A stretch of DNA of 64,000 nt from Aeromicrobium sp. 9AM (GTDB lineage: Bacteria; Actinomycetota; Actinomycetes; Propionibacteriales; Nocardioidaceae): the NCBI RefSeq assembly GCF_902506105.1, contig NZ_LR733304.1, positions 434,001-498,000 on the forward strand, given 5' to 3'. Below are positions 50,066 through 58,759 of the stretch, piece after piece (position 1 is the stretch's first letter; every line of letters starts with the position of its first letter). Below the pieces are notes generated by a model, which was not told where the DNA came from, did not search any database, and saw only the letters and a program-made list of their open reading frames with translations. A program made the position numbers and the translations under genes.

Positions 50066-51613
50066 GTGAGGCTTCGCGAAGCAGGCACGTCGACTCCGGA
50101 GATCGCCGGTCGCCGGGAATGGCTCGGCCTCGCCGTCCTCGTCCTTCCGTGCGTCATCGTCGCGATGGATGTCTCGGTCCTCTATCTCGCTTCCCCCGAG
50201 ATCAGCACCGACCTGGATCCCGGGAGCGCGGGGCTGTTGTGGATCATGGACATCTACGGCTTCATGCTGGCCGGACTGCTGATCATCGCGGGCAACGTTG
50301 CCGACCGAATCGGGTCGCGGCGGATGCTGCTCGGTGGCGCGGCCTGCTTCGCAGTGGTGTCGGCATTGAGCGCCTACACGCCCAACGCCGGCGCCCTGAT
50401 CGCCTGCCGCGCGCTCCTCGGCGTGGCGGGGGCCACGCTGTTGCCGTCCACGCTCTCCTTGATCAGGAACATGTTCCGCGATCAAGGTCAACGCAGGACC
50501 GCCATCGCTGTGTGGACTGCCGGGTTCGCCGGAGGTGGGGTTCTCGGGCCCATGGTCGGGGGCGTCCTCCTGGAACACTTCTGGTGGGGATCGGTGTTCC
50601 TGGTCAACGTCCCGATCATGCTGGTGCTCCTGACGCTCGGCTGGGTCCTGCTGCCGGAATTCACCGACCCGTCGCCGGGCAGCTTCGATCTCCTGGGAGC
50701 GTCGCTCCTGCTGACCGCCACCTTGTGCGTGGCCTATGGGATCAAGACGACGGCAGAAGCGGGCATGACCCTTTCCGGAGTCGGTGCGCCCGTTCTGGGT
50801 GTCGTGACCGGTGTTCTGTTCATCCGCCGCCAGCGCCGTGCCGAGGATCCGCTCGTGGATCTGCGCCTGTTCGCCAACCGCATCTTCAGGACGTCCTTCA
50901 TCGTGAACTCGTCCGCCATCTTGGTGGCGCTCGGATGTGGACTGTTCATCTCCCAGTACCTGCAGCTGGTGCTGGGGCTTAGGCCGTTCGAATCCGCGCT
51001 GTGGTTGCTGCCGGGTGCCATCGGGCTGGCGGCCGGATCCGCCGGCGCGGCGACACTCGCGCGACGTACGCATCCGGCCGCGATCATCAGCGCCGGACTG
51101 TTCATCATGACGGCGGGATTCACCCTCATGGCCATGTCAGGGATCGGCGACTCTCCTGTCGTCGTGTCCGCCGCGTACGGCACGATCTCTGCCGGCTTCG
51201 GCGCAACCTCCTCGCTGGTGGTCGCACTGATCGTCGACAACGTGCCGCCCGCGCGGGCCGGTGCCGCGGCCGGCCTATCGGAAACCGGCAGCGAGCTGGG
51301 CGCCTCGGCAGGGGTGGCCGTCCTCGGCAGTCTCGGCGCGTGGATCTATCGGACGCAGCTCGGCTCGAGCGCACCGGCAGACCACCTTGGCGTCGCGCGG
51401 AAAGTGGCTCTCGACAGTCTCGCCGGCGCGCTGTCGATCGCGTCTGACAACGCTGCCGGCGAGGGTCTCGCCCTGGCTGCACGGCGCGCCTTCGTCTCAG
51501 GCATGACGGCGGTCGGCATCGTCTCGGCAGCGATCTGCGTGGTGCTCGCAGCGGTCGCAGGATTCGCGCTGCGCGATCTGTCCAGCGGCTCCGATCGGTC
51601 GGAATCCCAGTGA
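50066..51613 (+). CDS. MFS transporter, DHA2 (EmrB/QacA) type
   Basis: A 515-residue proton-coupled exporter with about 14 hydrophobic segments. Motif A is GNVADRIGSRRMLLGG (about 75), and CRALLGVAGATLLPSTLSLI and GGGVLGPMVGGVLLEHFWWGSVFLVNVP correspond to helices 4 and 5 of the family. LPCVIVAMDVSVLYLASPEI is the first helix with the family Asp. The GTG start has GAGGAGG five bases before it. DHA2 members export drugs, dyes or metabolic intermediates; it may remove toxic compounds of the downstream pathway. Confidence 0.93.
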   Translation: MRLREAGTSTPEIAGRREWLGLAVLVLPCVIVAMDVSVLYLASPEISTDLDPGSAGLLWIMDIYGFMLAGLLIIAGNVADRIGSRRMLLGGAACFAVVSALSAYTPNAGALIACRALLGVAGATLLPSTLSLIRNMFRDQGQRRTAIAVWTAGFAGGGVLGPMVGGVLLEHFWWGSVFLVNVPIMLVLLTLGWVLLPEFTDPSPGSFDLLGASLLLTATLCVAYGIKTTAEAGMTLSGVGAPVLGVVTGVLFIRRQRRAEDPLVDLRLFANRIFRTSFIVNSSAILVALGCGLFISQYLQLVLGLRPFESALWLLPGAIGLAAGSAGAATLARRTHPAAIISAGLFIMTAGFTLMAMSGIGDSPVVVSAAYGTISAGFGATSSLVVALIVDNVPPARAGAAAGLSETGSELGASAGVAVLGSLGAWIYRTQLGSSAPADHLGVARKVALDSLAGALSIASDNAAGEGLALAARRAFVSGMTAVGIVSAAICVVLAAVAGFALRDLSSGSDRSESQ

Positions 51614-51727
51614 TCTTGGATGTCCGCGTGCCTCGACAATCGGCGCGCGTCTGCGAGCAACAGGGACCTCGTCCTCGCGGTTAGCGTGATCGCAACATCG
51701 GGGCATCTCATCACCGAAAGGGAAACC

Positions 51728-53305
51728 GTGAACGTCGTTGATCCGGGTGCATCAGGAATGAGTCGCCGACAGGTCATCCAGCGTGGTGTGCTTGCCGGAG
51801 CGGTCCTGCTCGGAGGTTCCAGCCTCCTCGAGGCCTGCGGGCCGTCGAGCTCGTCCAACGGAAAGTTGTCGTCCGGCACCCCCCGCAAGGGCGGCATGTT
51901 GATCCACGGAATTCAAGGCGGAAGCAGCGGGGACTCGCTGGACCCACACCTCGTGCTGTCGGCAGCTGACTACGCCCGCTTCACGGGCCTCTACGAGACG
52001 TTGTGGACCGCATCCGCGAAGTACACGATCGACGAGTGGCTCATTGATTCGGCTGAGCCCAACGCCACGCTGGACGAGTGGACCGTTCGGCTCAAGCAGG
52101 GCATCGAGTTCCACCACGGCAAGACCGTGACCGCGGAGGACGTCCTCTTCAGCATCCAGCGGCTCCTCGATCCCAAGACCGGTGCGCTCTATGCGGGCCT
52201 GCTGTCGACGGTGGACCTGCGCAACTCCAAGAAGGTCGACGACCGAACCATCAGGTTCAAGCTCACCACGCCGCTGGTCACCTTTCCCGAGACGATGTCG
52301 CTTGCCGCCCCGATCATTCCCACCGACTTCAACGTCGCCAAGCCGGTTGGCACAGGCCCGTTCAAGCTCCAGAGCTTCACCCCCGGACGGCAGTCCGTCA
52401 TGGTCCGCAACGACAACTACTGGCGCAACAACCGGCCGTACGCAGACTCGATCACCCACATCGACTTCACCGACGAGACCGCACGAATCAATGCGCTGCA
52501 GGGCGGCCAGATCAACATCGCCGACTTCGTCTCCTTCCCCTTGATCCGATCCCTGTCGAAGGATTCGAAGCTCTCGATCAATCGCTCGGAGACGGCCAGT
52601 TTCATCCCGCTGAACATGCGCGTCGACCAGTCCCCGTACAGCGACGTACGAGTCCGCGAGGCGCTCAAGATCCTCATCGATCGCAAGGCCATGGTCGATG
52701 GTGCCTACCTGGGCGAGGGCCGAGTCGCGAACGACCTGTATGCACCCGTCGACCCGCTTTTCGACCACTCGTTGCCGCAGCGCGAGCAGGACCTCGACAA
52801 GGCGAAGTCCCTGCTCAAGGCCGCCGGGCACGAGAACCTGCAGATCGAGCTGACGACCAGCGACCTGGGATCGGGTGTTCTCAGCTCCACGGAGCTCTAC
52901 GCAGAGCAGGCCAAGGCGGCGGGCATCGACGTTAAGCTCAACAAGGTCGACACCGGGACGTTCTACGGCGACAACTACGGCGACTGGGGCTTCTCGCCCA
53001 ACCTCGCACCGCCCTACAACTACCTCGTGACAGCCCAGCAGTCCGACGGCCCGACCTCGACATCCAACCTGTCGCACTTCAAGGATCCCGAGTTCAGCTC
53101 GCTGTACGCCCAAGCGGTCGCCGAACCCGACGACGCCAAACGCAAGGACATCGCCGCCCGGATGCAGACGATCCAGTATGAGAAGGGCGGGACGATCATC
53201 TGGGGATACCAGAACTCCGTCGACTTCACCCGCGGTGTCGGCGGCATGGAGCCTGACGTCTCCGGCTTCTCGGCGTACCGCTCAGCAGACCTGTGGGTCG
53301 AGTAG
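51728..53305 (+). CDS. Dipeptide-type ABC transporter substrate-binding protein, Tat lipoprotein
   Basis: A 525-residue family 5 binding protein (DppA/OppA class). The N-terminus contains SRRQVIQRGVLAGAVLLGGS with SRRQV as a twin-arginine motif, followed by SLLEACG with the lipid-anchor Cys, so it is a Tat-exported lipoprotein. The mature part has the family sequence DEWTVRLKQGIEFHHGKTVTAEDVLFSIQRLLDP and GTGPFKLQSFTPG. GTG 51728 has AAAGGGAAA upstream; ATG 51758 (MSRRQ) would be the minimal start. It leads an operon with DppB/DppC permeases and a fused double ATPase, with catabolic genes placed between the transport genes. Confidence 0.92.
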   Translation: MNVVDPGASGMSRRQVIQRGVLAGAVLLGGSSLLEACGPSSSSNGKLSSGTPRKGGMLIHGIQGGSSGDSLDPHLVLSAADYARFTGLYETLWTASAKYTIDEWLIDSAEPNATLDEWTVRLKQGIEFHHGKTVTAEDVLFSIQRLLDPKTGALYAGLLSTVDLRNSKKVDDRTIRFKLTTPLVTFPETMSLAAPIIPTDFNVAKPVGTGPFKLQSFTPGRQSVMVRNDNYWRNNRPYADSITHIDFTDETARINALQGGQINIADFVSFPLIRSLSKDSKLSINRSETASFIPLNMRVDQSPYSDVRVREALKILIDRKAMVDGAYLGEGRVANDLYAPVDPLFDHSLPQREQDLDKAKSLLKAAGHENLQIELTTSDLGSGVLSSTELYAEQAKAAGIDVKLNKVDTGTFYGDNYGDWGFSPNLAPPYNYLVTAQQSDGPTSTSNLSHFKDPEFSSLYAQAVAEPDDAKRKDIAARMQTIQYEKGGTIIWGYQNSVDFTRGVGGMEPDVSGFSAYRSADLWVE

Positions 53306-53307
53306 AC

Positions 53308-54078
53308 GTGCCGGGGTCCAGGCCGGTCGCTCTCGTCACGGGCGGGGGGAGCGGGATCGGCCTCGCCAGCGCTGAGGCGCTCGCCAGGGCCGGACACGAT
53401 GTGACGATCGTGGGCCGGCGCCCGGCGGCGCTCGCGGAGGCCGCGGCGCAGGTCCGCGCGGCGGCGCGTGAAGCGACCGTCCTGGTGGCCCCGGCCGATG
53501 TCGGCGCGCGCGACGAGGTCGAGGGCGCTTTCGCTGCGACGCTCTCGACGTTCGGGCGACTGGATGTGTTCGTCGGCGCGGCAGCGGCTCTCCACACCGC
53601 CAACTTCCGTGATCTGACGATCGAGGGCTGGGACGAGATGGTCGATGTCGTGCTCCGAGGATCTGCGATGTGCGCAATGGCCGCCACACGTCATTTCGTC
53701 CAGGCAGGCGGCGGTCGGGTGATCTTCATCGGCTCGATCAGCGCCAGTGTCTCGGACTTCGAGCTGGCCCACTACTGCGCGGCAAAGGCGGGGGTGCACG
53801 CCTTGGCACGATCCATGGCCGTAGACCTCGCGTCGGCGAACATCTGGGTGAACGTCGTGGCGCCAGGGTGGGTCAACACCCCGATGATCGGCGAGTATGT
53901 CGACTCGCTCGAGGCGGGCGTCCTGCTGGCCATGAACCCACAGGGGCGGGCCGCGCGACCAGCCGAGATTGCCGATGTGGTCAGGTTTCTCGCCGTTGAC
54001 GCACCCCCGTTCCTGACCGGCAGCACGATCACGGTCGACGGTGGACAGACCGTCATGAACCACTTGCTCCCCGGATGA
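53308..54078 (+). CDS. Short-chain dehydrogenase/reductase
   Basis: A 256-residue SDR. VALVTGGGSGIGLASAEALAR is the nucleotide-binding start; the usual NNAG is changed to GAAAA (VGAAAALHTANF, about 84); the catalytic set is IGSISASVSDFELAHYCAAKAG (Ser, Tyr, Lys) near 140-160. The GTG at 53308 directly follows the binding-protein stop; a GTG fifteen bases upstream is possible. It is placed inside the transporter operon and probably oxidises or reduces the imported compound. Confidence 0.9.
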   Translation: MPGSRPVALVTGGGSGIGLASAEALARAGHDVTIVGRRPAALAEAAAQVRAAAREATVLVAPADVGARDEVEGAFAATLSTFGRLDVFVGAAAALHTANFRDLTIEGWDEMVDVVLRGSAMCAMAATRHFVQAGGGRVIFIGSISASVSDFELAHYCAAKAGVHALARSMAVDLASANIWVNVVAPGWVNTPMIGEYVDSLEAGVLLAMNPQGRAARPAEIADVVRFLAVDAPPFLTGSTITVDGGQTVMNHLLPG

Positions 54079-54103
54079 GCCCCATGACAAGGAGGGTGGC
54101 CGC

Positions 54104-54385
54104 ATGACGAGGTGTGCCGAGATCGTCAGAATACGACCGCATGCAGGAAAGCGTGCAGAGCTGTTGGCCCTGCGACCGCGGTTCACCTCGGAGTTCAGAG
54201 AACGAGCGACGGGCTTCCAGCGGCACAGCCTCTACTCGCTCGAGGGTGGAGACTTCCTGGACATTGCGCTGTGGAGCGCGGCCTCGGATCTCGACGCTGT
54301 CGATGAGACGCAGGGCGTGCTGGTGGAGTGGTACGACCTGGTCGAGATCGTCTCCATGGAGCTCGCGGACGTGCTCGATGAGTGA
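54104..54385 (+). CDS. Small ABM/dimeric alpha-beta-barrel-like protein
   Basis: A 93-residue protein starting CAEIVRIRPHAGKRAELLAL and containing FQRHSLYSLEGGDFLDIALW, then VDETQGVLVEWYDLVEIVSME. The beta-alpha-beta pattern and size fit antibiotic-biosynthesis-monooxygenase or related dimeric barrel proteins, but no decisive motif is seen. AAGGAGGG lies eight bases before the ATG. It overlaps the first SMP-30-like gene by eight bases. The family call is tentative. Confidence 0.65.
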   Translation: MTRCAEIVRIRPHAGKRAELLALRPRFTSEFRERATGFQRHSLYSLEGGDFLDIALWSAASDLDAVDETQGVLVEWYDLVEIVSMELADVLDE

Positions 54386-55292
54386 CGGTGCTCCCGTGGC
54401 GTTGATCGCCGGTGTGGGACACCCGCAGGGCCCTGACGTCACCGACGACGGGAGCATCGTCTACGCCGAGACCTACCTTTCACGGATCATGATCTTCAAC
54501 CAGGAGACCGGCCCTCGTGTGCTGGCCGACTGCGGGGGCGGTCCGAACGCGGTCCTCGTGGGCCGCGACGGACTCGTCTACTTCACCCAGAACGGCGGGC
54601 AGGCGGGGGAGTGGCGCTCCGACGTGCAGCGAGTTCCTGCCGTCGAGGTGCTGGACCCGGGCACCGGCGACATCACGACCTTGTGCACCGACGTCGATGG
54701 TCATCCGCTGCTGGCCCCGCACGACCTGGCCTGGGGGCCGGACGGACGGCTCTATGTCACCGACTCCGGGACGTGGGCGCCGGGCGGCAGAACCGAGCCC
54801 GGCCGGATTTTCGCGATCGATGAAGACGGTCACGCCCAGACGATCGCCGAGCCCGGTCACGTCTTTCCGAGTGGCATCGCCGTCGAGCCAGACTGCTCGG
54901 TCCTGTGGGCCGAGGCCTACACCTCACGCGTGTTTCGACTCCGGCCCGATGCGGCGCCGCAGCTCGTCACCACTCTCCCCGACGGACACGTCCCCGAGTC
55001 GATCGCGCTGGACCATCGGGGTCATCTCTGGATCGCGGCGCTGGAAGCGCACGGCTTCGATGTCGTCGCGCCAAATGGTGGATCGCGCGAGTTCGTCTGG
55101 ACCGGCGGGCTGCCGCTCAACGGCGTGCTCGCTCGCGGCCACCTCTATGTCACGGATCTCGGAGACTACGACGACGCGATGCCGGACCCGCAGATCGTCG
55201 GGCGCATCCTCCAGCTCGCCGTCGGCGTGGAAGCCGCCCCGCAAACCCGCGGTCGCATTGCTCCGTCCCTCAGCTCACCGACGAAAGCCTGA
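54378..55292 (+). CDS. SMP-30/gluconolactonase-like beta-propeller protein A, altered metal site
   Basis: A 304-residue six-bladed propeller protein related to SMP-30 lactonases, which open lactone rings using a divalent metal. The family phrase WGPDGRLYVTDSGTWAPGGR and the GIAVEPD blade are clear. Positions expected to hold metal or substrate ligands differ from the family: Gln17 (GHPQGPD, normally Glu), His115 (APHDLAW, normally Asn) and Ser165 (FPSG, normally Asn). A different chemistry or loss of metal is possible. Overlap with the upstream small gene and close spacing to the isochorismatase gene place it in the operon. Confidence 0.85.
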   Translation: MSDGAPVALIAGVGHPQGPDVTDDGSIVYAETYLSRIMIFNQETGPRVLADCGGGPNAVLVGRDGLVYFTQNGGQAGEWRSDVQRVPAVEVLDPGTGDITTLCTDVDGHPLLAPHDLAWGPDGRLYVTDSGTWAPGGRTEPGRIFAIDEDGHAQTIAEPGHVFPSGIAVEPDCSVLWAEAYTSRVFRLRPDAAPQLVTTLPDGHVPESIALDHRGHLWIAALEAHGFDVVAPNGGSREFVWTGGLPLNGVLARGHLYVTDLGDYDDAMPDPQIVGRILQLAVGVEAAPQTRGRIAPSLSSPTKA

Positions 55293-55298
55293 TCTCAC

Positions 55299-55895
55299 AT
55301 GTCTCTCGCACCACTCGACGCCTCGCGCACGGCCCTCCTGATCCTCGACATGCACGCCTGCATCGCGGGTCCAGACGGAAATGCCGCAACGCACGCCGCG
55401 GAGCAGAATCTCGTGCCGAACATCGTGAGGCTGCGGGACGCCGCGGACGCGACCGGAGTGCCAGTCGTGTTCGTGCAGCACCGGCGTCCGCACGGGATCA
55501 GGCCGTACGGCCAGATCAGCTCGCTGTTCCGTGAGATCGCGGACGATCCGGATCTGCAGCCCGGTTCTGCGGGTCTCGCGATGCTCCCGGAGCTCCAGGT
55601 GGAGGAAGGCGACATCGTGATCGAGAAGCAGCGCGCCAGCGCCTTCACGGGCACCGAGCTCGACATCACCCTGCGGGCCATGGGGATCGACACGATCCTC
55701 CTGACCGGCGCGTGGACGAACCTGTCCGTCGAGTCGACCGCACGGTATGCGACCGACATCGGATATGCCGCGGTCGTCGCCAGCGACGGCACCGCGTCGG
55801 AGAGCGCGCCATGGCACGAGATCGCGCTCACCGGTGGACTCAGCGCCGTGGCCTCGGTCGCGACTGTCTCGGAGATCGTCGCCGCGCTCGGTTGA
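55299..55895 (+). CDS. Isochorismatase-fold hydrolase with Ser in place of the catalytic Cys
   Basis: A 198-residue isochorismatase-fold protein. TALLILDMHACIAGPDGN supplies the catalytic Asp17, and GDIVIEKQRASAFTGTEL the Lys110. At the nucleophile position, where cysteine hydrolases have CVE, the sequence reads LTGAWTNLSVESTARYATD, so residue 143 is Ser. Family members hydrolyse amides, N-carbamoyl groups or ethers. The Cys-to-Ser change suggests either an altered nucleophile or a non-covalent mechanism as in isochorismatase. It starts six bases after the SMP-30 gene. Confidence 0.88.
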   Translation: MSLAPLDASRTALLILDMHACIAGPDGNAATHAAEQNLVPNIVRLRDAADATGVPVVFVQHRRPHGIRPYGQISSLFREIADDPDLQPGSAGLAMLPELQVEEGDIVIEKQRASAFTGTELDITLRAMGIDTILLTGAWTNLSVESTARYATDIGYAAVVASDGTASESAPWHEIALTGGLSAVASVATVSEIVAALG

Positions 55896-55917
55896 GCCGA
55901 CGAAGAAGGGAAATCGG

Positions 55918-56952
55918 ATGACCATCAGTGAGTCCGCGGGCCTGATCACTGTTCCAGAGGTGGCCGGCATCGGCGCAGGCGCCAGGCATCGCGAAAGCGT
56001 ATGGATCCTCAAGCGGCTCGGATCCGGCGTGCTTGTCCTGCTCGCCGTCTCGGTCGTGGTGTTCGCCGCGACGCAGGCTCTGCCGAGTGATCCGGCCCAG
56101 GCCATGCTCGGTCGCCAGGCCACGCCGGAGCTGCTCGACGCGCTTCGCCAAAAGCTCGGCCTCGACCAAAGCCTGCCGGTTCAGTACGTCCACTGGTTTT
56201 CAGGCCTGCTCCACGGTGACCTCGGCACGTCATTGGCGTCGCAGCAGCCGGTCACCGGCGTCCTCGGACCGCGGCTGCTCAACTCACTCGCCCTGCTCGC
56301 CGGTGCCGCCCTTATCATGATCCCGTTCTCGATCGGGGCCGGAGTGTTCCTTGCCGCCCGCCGCGACCGATCGCTGGACCGCACGGTCAACGCCGGGCTG
56401 ATGGCTGTCATGGCCCTGCCGGACTTCGTGGTCGGCACGATCTTTCTCCTCGTGTTCGCCACCACGGTCATGCCGGTGTTGCCCGCGGTGTCCCTCGTGC
56501 CTCCAGGAGCCAGCGGATTCTCGCATCCGAGGGAGCTCGTGCTCCCGGTCCTCACGGCAGTCACGATCACCGCGCCGTTCCTGATCCGGCAGGTCCGAGC
56601 CTCGATGATCGAGACGCTTGAGTCCGAGCACATCGCCCAGGCGCGTCTTCGCGGAATCGCCGAGAAGCGGATCATCTGGCGACATGCCCTGCCCAACGCG
56701 CTCGTGCCACTGGTCCAGGGGAGCGCCTTGATGCTCAGCTATCTCCTCGGTGGCGTCGTGGTCATCGAGTACGTGTTCAACTACCCGGGCCTCGGCGGGA
56801 TGCTGAACGATGCGGTCGTCTATCGGGACCTGCCTGTCCTGCAGGCCGTCTCGCTGACCTTTGCCGCAGGCGTCGTCGCCTTCAACCTGATCGCCGACCT
56901 TCTCACGATCATGCTCACTCCCAGGCTGCGCACGTCTGGAGGCGCCCGATGA
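55918..56952 (+). CDS. Dipeptide-type ABC transporter permease (DppB-like)
   Basis: A 344-residue permease with six predicted membrane helices. The RLGSGVLVLLAVSVVVFAATQ helix and the PSDPAQAMLGRQATPELLDALRQKLGLDQSLPVQYVHWF loop are the DppB signature. The ATPase-contact loop is EHIAQARLRGIAEKRIIWRHALPNALVP (about 240). The ATG has GAAGAAGGGAA upstream. The N-terminus has a 25-residue hydrophilic extension. Its stop overlaps the DppC-like gene start. Confidence 0.93.
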   Translation: MTISESAGLITVPEVAGIGAGARHRESVWILKRLGSGVLVLLAVSVVVFAATQALPSDPAQAMLGRQATPELLDALRQKLGLDQSLPVQYVHWFSGLLHGDLGTSLASQQPVTGVLGPRLLNSLALLAGAALIMIPFSIGAGVFLAARRDRSLDRTVNAGLMAVMALPDFVVGTIFLLVFATTVMPVLPAVSLVPPGASGFSHPRELVLPVLTAVTITAPFLIRQVRASMIETLESEHIAQARLRGIAEKRIIWRHALPNALVPLVQGSALMLSYLLGGVVVIEYVFNYPGLGGMLNDAVVYRDLPVLQAVSLTFAAGVVAFNLIADLLTIMLTPRLRTSGGAR

Positions 56953-57833
56953 GCAGTGCCGGCACAGGTGGGACGACCACCAGGCGAGTCGCGGTGACTC
57001 GCTCGGAGCATCGTGGGACCGCACGTCACGTCTGGATCGGGATCGGCGCCACCGCGGTGATGCTGGCGCTTGCCCTTCTCGGGCCCCTGTTCGCGCCACA
57101 TCATCCGTCCGATGTCATCGCTCCGCCCTACTCGAGTCCCAGCGGTCAGTCCTTGTTGGGAACGGACTACCTCGGGCAGGACACCTTCTCGCGCATCCTG
57201 TGGGGCGGTTCGTCGGTCGTCTGGATGTCCGTGACGGCGACTGCCATCGCCATCGTGATCGGCGCGATCCTGGGACTCATCTCGGCGTACATCGGAGGGA
57301 AGCTCGACGCGCTCGTGCTGTGGCTCAACGACATCCTGCTGGCCTTTCCGTTGATCGTCTTCGTCATCTTGTTCCTCTCGATGCTGGGGCGGAACCCGCT
57401 TCTGCTCGTGGTGCTCGTGGCGTTCGGCTGGCTGCCGAGTGTCGTCCGACTCACGAGGAGCGTCGCGCTGGAGGCGATCCATCAGGAGTACGTCGCGTCG
57501 GCCGAGATCATCGGCACCCCGAGATGGCGCATCCTCGTGGGAGAGATCCTGCCCAACATCACGACGCCGTTGATTGTGCAGACCGGCGCACTGCTGACGT
57601 GGTCGATCGGGGTCATCGCCGGACTCAGCTTCCTGGGGTTCGGGATCCAGCCACCGAACGCCGACTGGGGCCTGATGGTCAACGAGAACCGCAGCGGGCT
57701 GATGATCCTGCCGTGGGGGACGATCGGACCGATCGTCTGCATCGCCGCCTTCGCGCTCGCGACCAATACACTTGCCGATGCCCTGGGCAGACTGCTAGGG
57801 GCTCGCCACACCGGTCACAAGGCGGATCGATGA
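56949..57833 (+). CDS. Dipeptide-type ABC transporter permease (DppC-like)
   Basis: A 294-residue permease. LLGTDYLGQDTFSRILWGGS (about 63-82) is the conserved periplasmic start of DppC proteins, and VASAEIIGTPRWRILVGEILPNITTPL (about 180-206) the ATPase-contact loop. LSFLGFGIQPPNADWGLMVNENRS follows. Overlaps of four bases connect it to the DppB-like gene and the second SMP-30-like gene. Confidence 0.93.
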   Translation: MSSAGTGGTTTRRVAVTRSEHRGTARHVWIGIGATAVMLALALLGPLFAPHHPSDVIAPPYSSPSGQSLLGTDYLGQDTFSRILWGGSSVVWMSVTATAIAIVIGAILGLISAYIGGKLDALVLWLNDILLAFPLIVFVILFLSMLGRNPLLLVVLVAFGWLPSVVRLTRSVALEAIHQEYVASAEIIGTPRWRILVGEILPNITTPLIVQTGALLTWSIGVIAGLSFLGFGIQPPNADWGLMVNENRSGLMILPWGTIGPIVCIAAFALATNTLADALGRLLGARHTGHKADR

Positions 57834-58759
57834 GCGCCGCCGTGGATCCACGCCTGGACGTCTCGGTCGGCGACGCCGAGATACTCGCCGCCCCACTCAT
57901 GCATCCCGAAGGCCCGGACCTGCGGGCCGACGGCGGACTGCTGTTCGTCGAGGCCGACAGCGGCCGGATCTGTGTCAGCTATCCCGGCCGCGGCGTTGCG
58001 ACGTTCGCGTCGACCGGAGGAAGCCCGTACGGATGCACGCTCGGCAGTGACGACTGCGTCTACGTGACGCAGAGCGGAAACACCGACCCAGCGGTGGGCG
58101 TTCCACGGCATGTCCCGCCCTCGATCCAGCGCGTCTCTCCCGACGGTGCCGACGTGGAGATCCTTGCGACGCACGCTGATGGCCGAGCCTTCGGTGCACC
58201 GAATGATCTCGCCTGGGGGTCTGACGGGCGCCTGCTGTTCACCGACTCAGGGCAATGGGATCCCGATGATCGAACGGATCCCGGTTTCATCCACGCGCTC
58301 CGACCCGACGGGCACGCCGAGGTCGTGCTCGAGCTGGGTCCGGTCTTCCCGAACGGGATAGCGGTCGAAGCAGACGGGAGCATCATCTGGCTCGAGTCCT
58401 ACACCCGCGTCGTGGGTCGGTTGCGGCGAAACGGCACGACGGAGGTGGTTGCCGTCCTCCCCGAAGGACATATCCCGGAAGGTGTCAAGGTTGCCCTCGA
58501 CGGCTCTCTCTGGATCACCAACTTCGAGGCGGGCGGCGTCGACGTCATCGAGCGGGACGGCACTCCGCGCGAGGTCATCCACGTTGGCGGGGTTCCGGTC
58601 AACTGCCTGTTCGGGGACGGCTGGCTCTTCGTCGCTGATTTCGGGCACCCGAGTGACCCGTTGGATGAGGACTCCTTCAGACCGGGCAGCATCCGGCGGA
58701 TTCGGGTCACCACCAGGGGAATGCCGCTGAACCGCGGATCCATCGACAGGAAGGCATGA
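57830..58759 (+). CDS. SMP-30/gluconolactonase-like protein B, conserved metal ligands
   Basis: A 309-residue beta-propeller protein of the SMP-30 family. In contrast to its two paralogues, it keeps Glu27 in MHPEGPD, Asn125 in APNDLAW and Asn175 in FPNGIAVE. The fourth ligand region reads IPEG (Glu217) instead of the usual PDG. The WGSDGRLLFTDSGQWDPDDRTDPG phrase is shared with the other two. It is likely to be an active metal-dependent lactonase or related hydrolase. ATGA overlaps join it to both neighbours. Confidence 0.88.
   Translation: MSAAVDPRLDVSVGDAEILAAPLMHPEGPDLRADGGLLFVEADSGRICVSYPGRGVATFASTGGSPYGCTLGSDDCVYVTQSGNTDPAVGVPRHVPPSIQRVSPDGADVEILATHADGRAFGAPNDLAWGSDGRLLFTDSGQWDPDDRTDPGFIHALRPDGHAEVVLELGPVFPNGIAVEADGSIIWLESYTRVVGRLRRNGTTEVVAVLPEGHIPEGVKVALDGSLWITNFEAGGVDVIERDGTPREVIHVGGVPVNCLFGDGWLFVADFGHPSDPLDEDSFRPGSIRRIRVTTRGMPLNRGSIDRKA

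Noticed and set aside
49758-50069. Plus-strand open frame of about 100 codons before the MFS gene
   Set aside because: No ribosome-binding site of note, no family resemblance, Arg-rich end; treated as intergenic.
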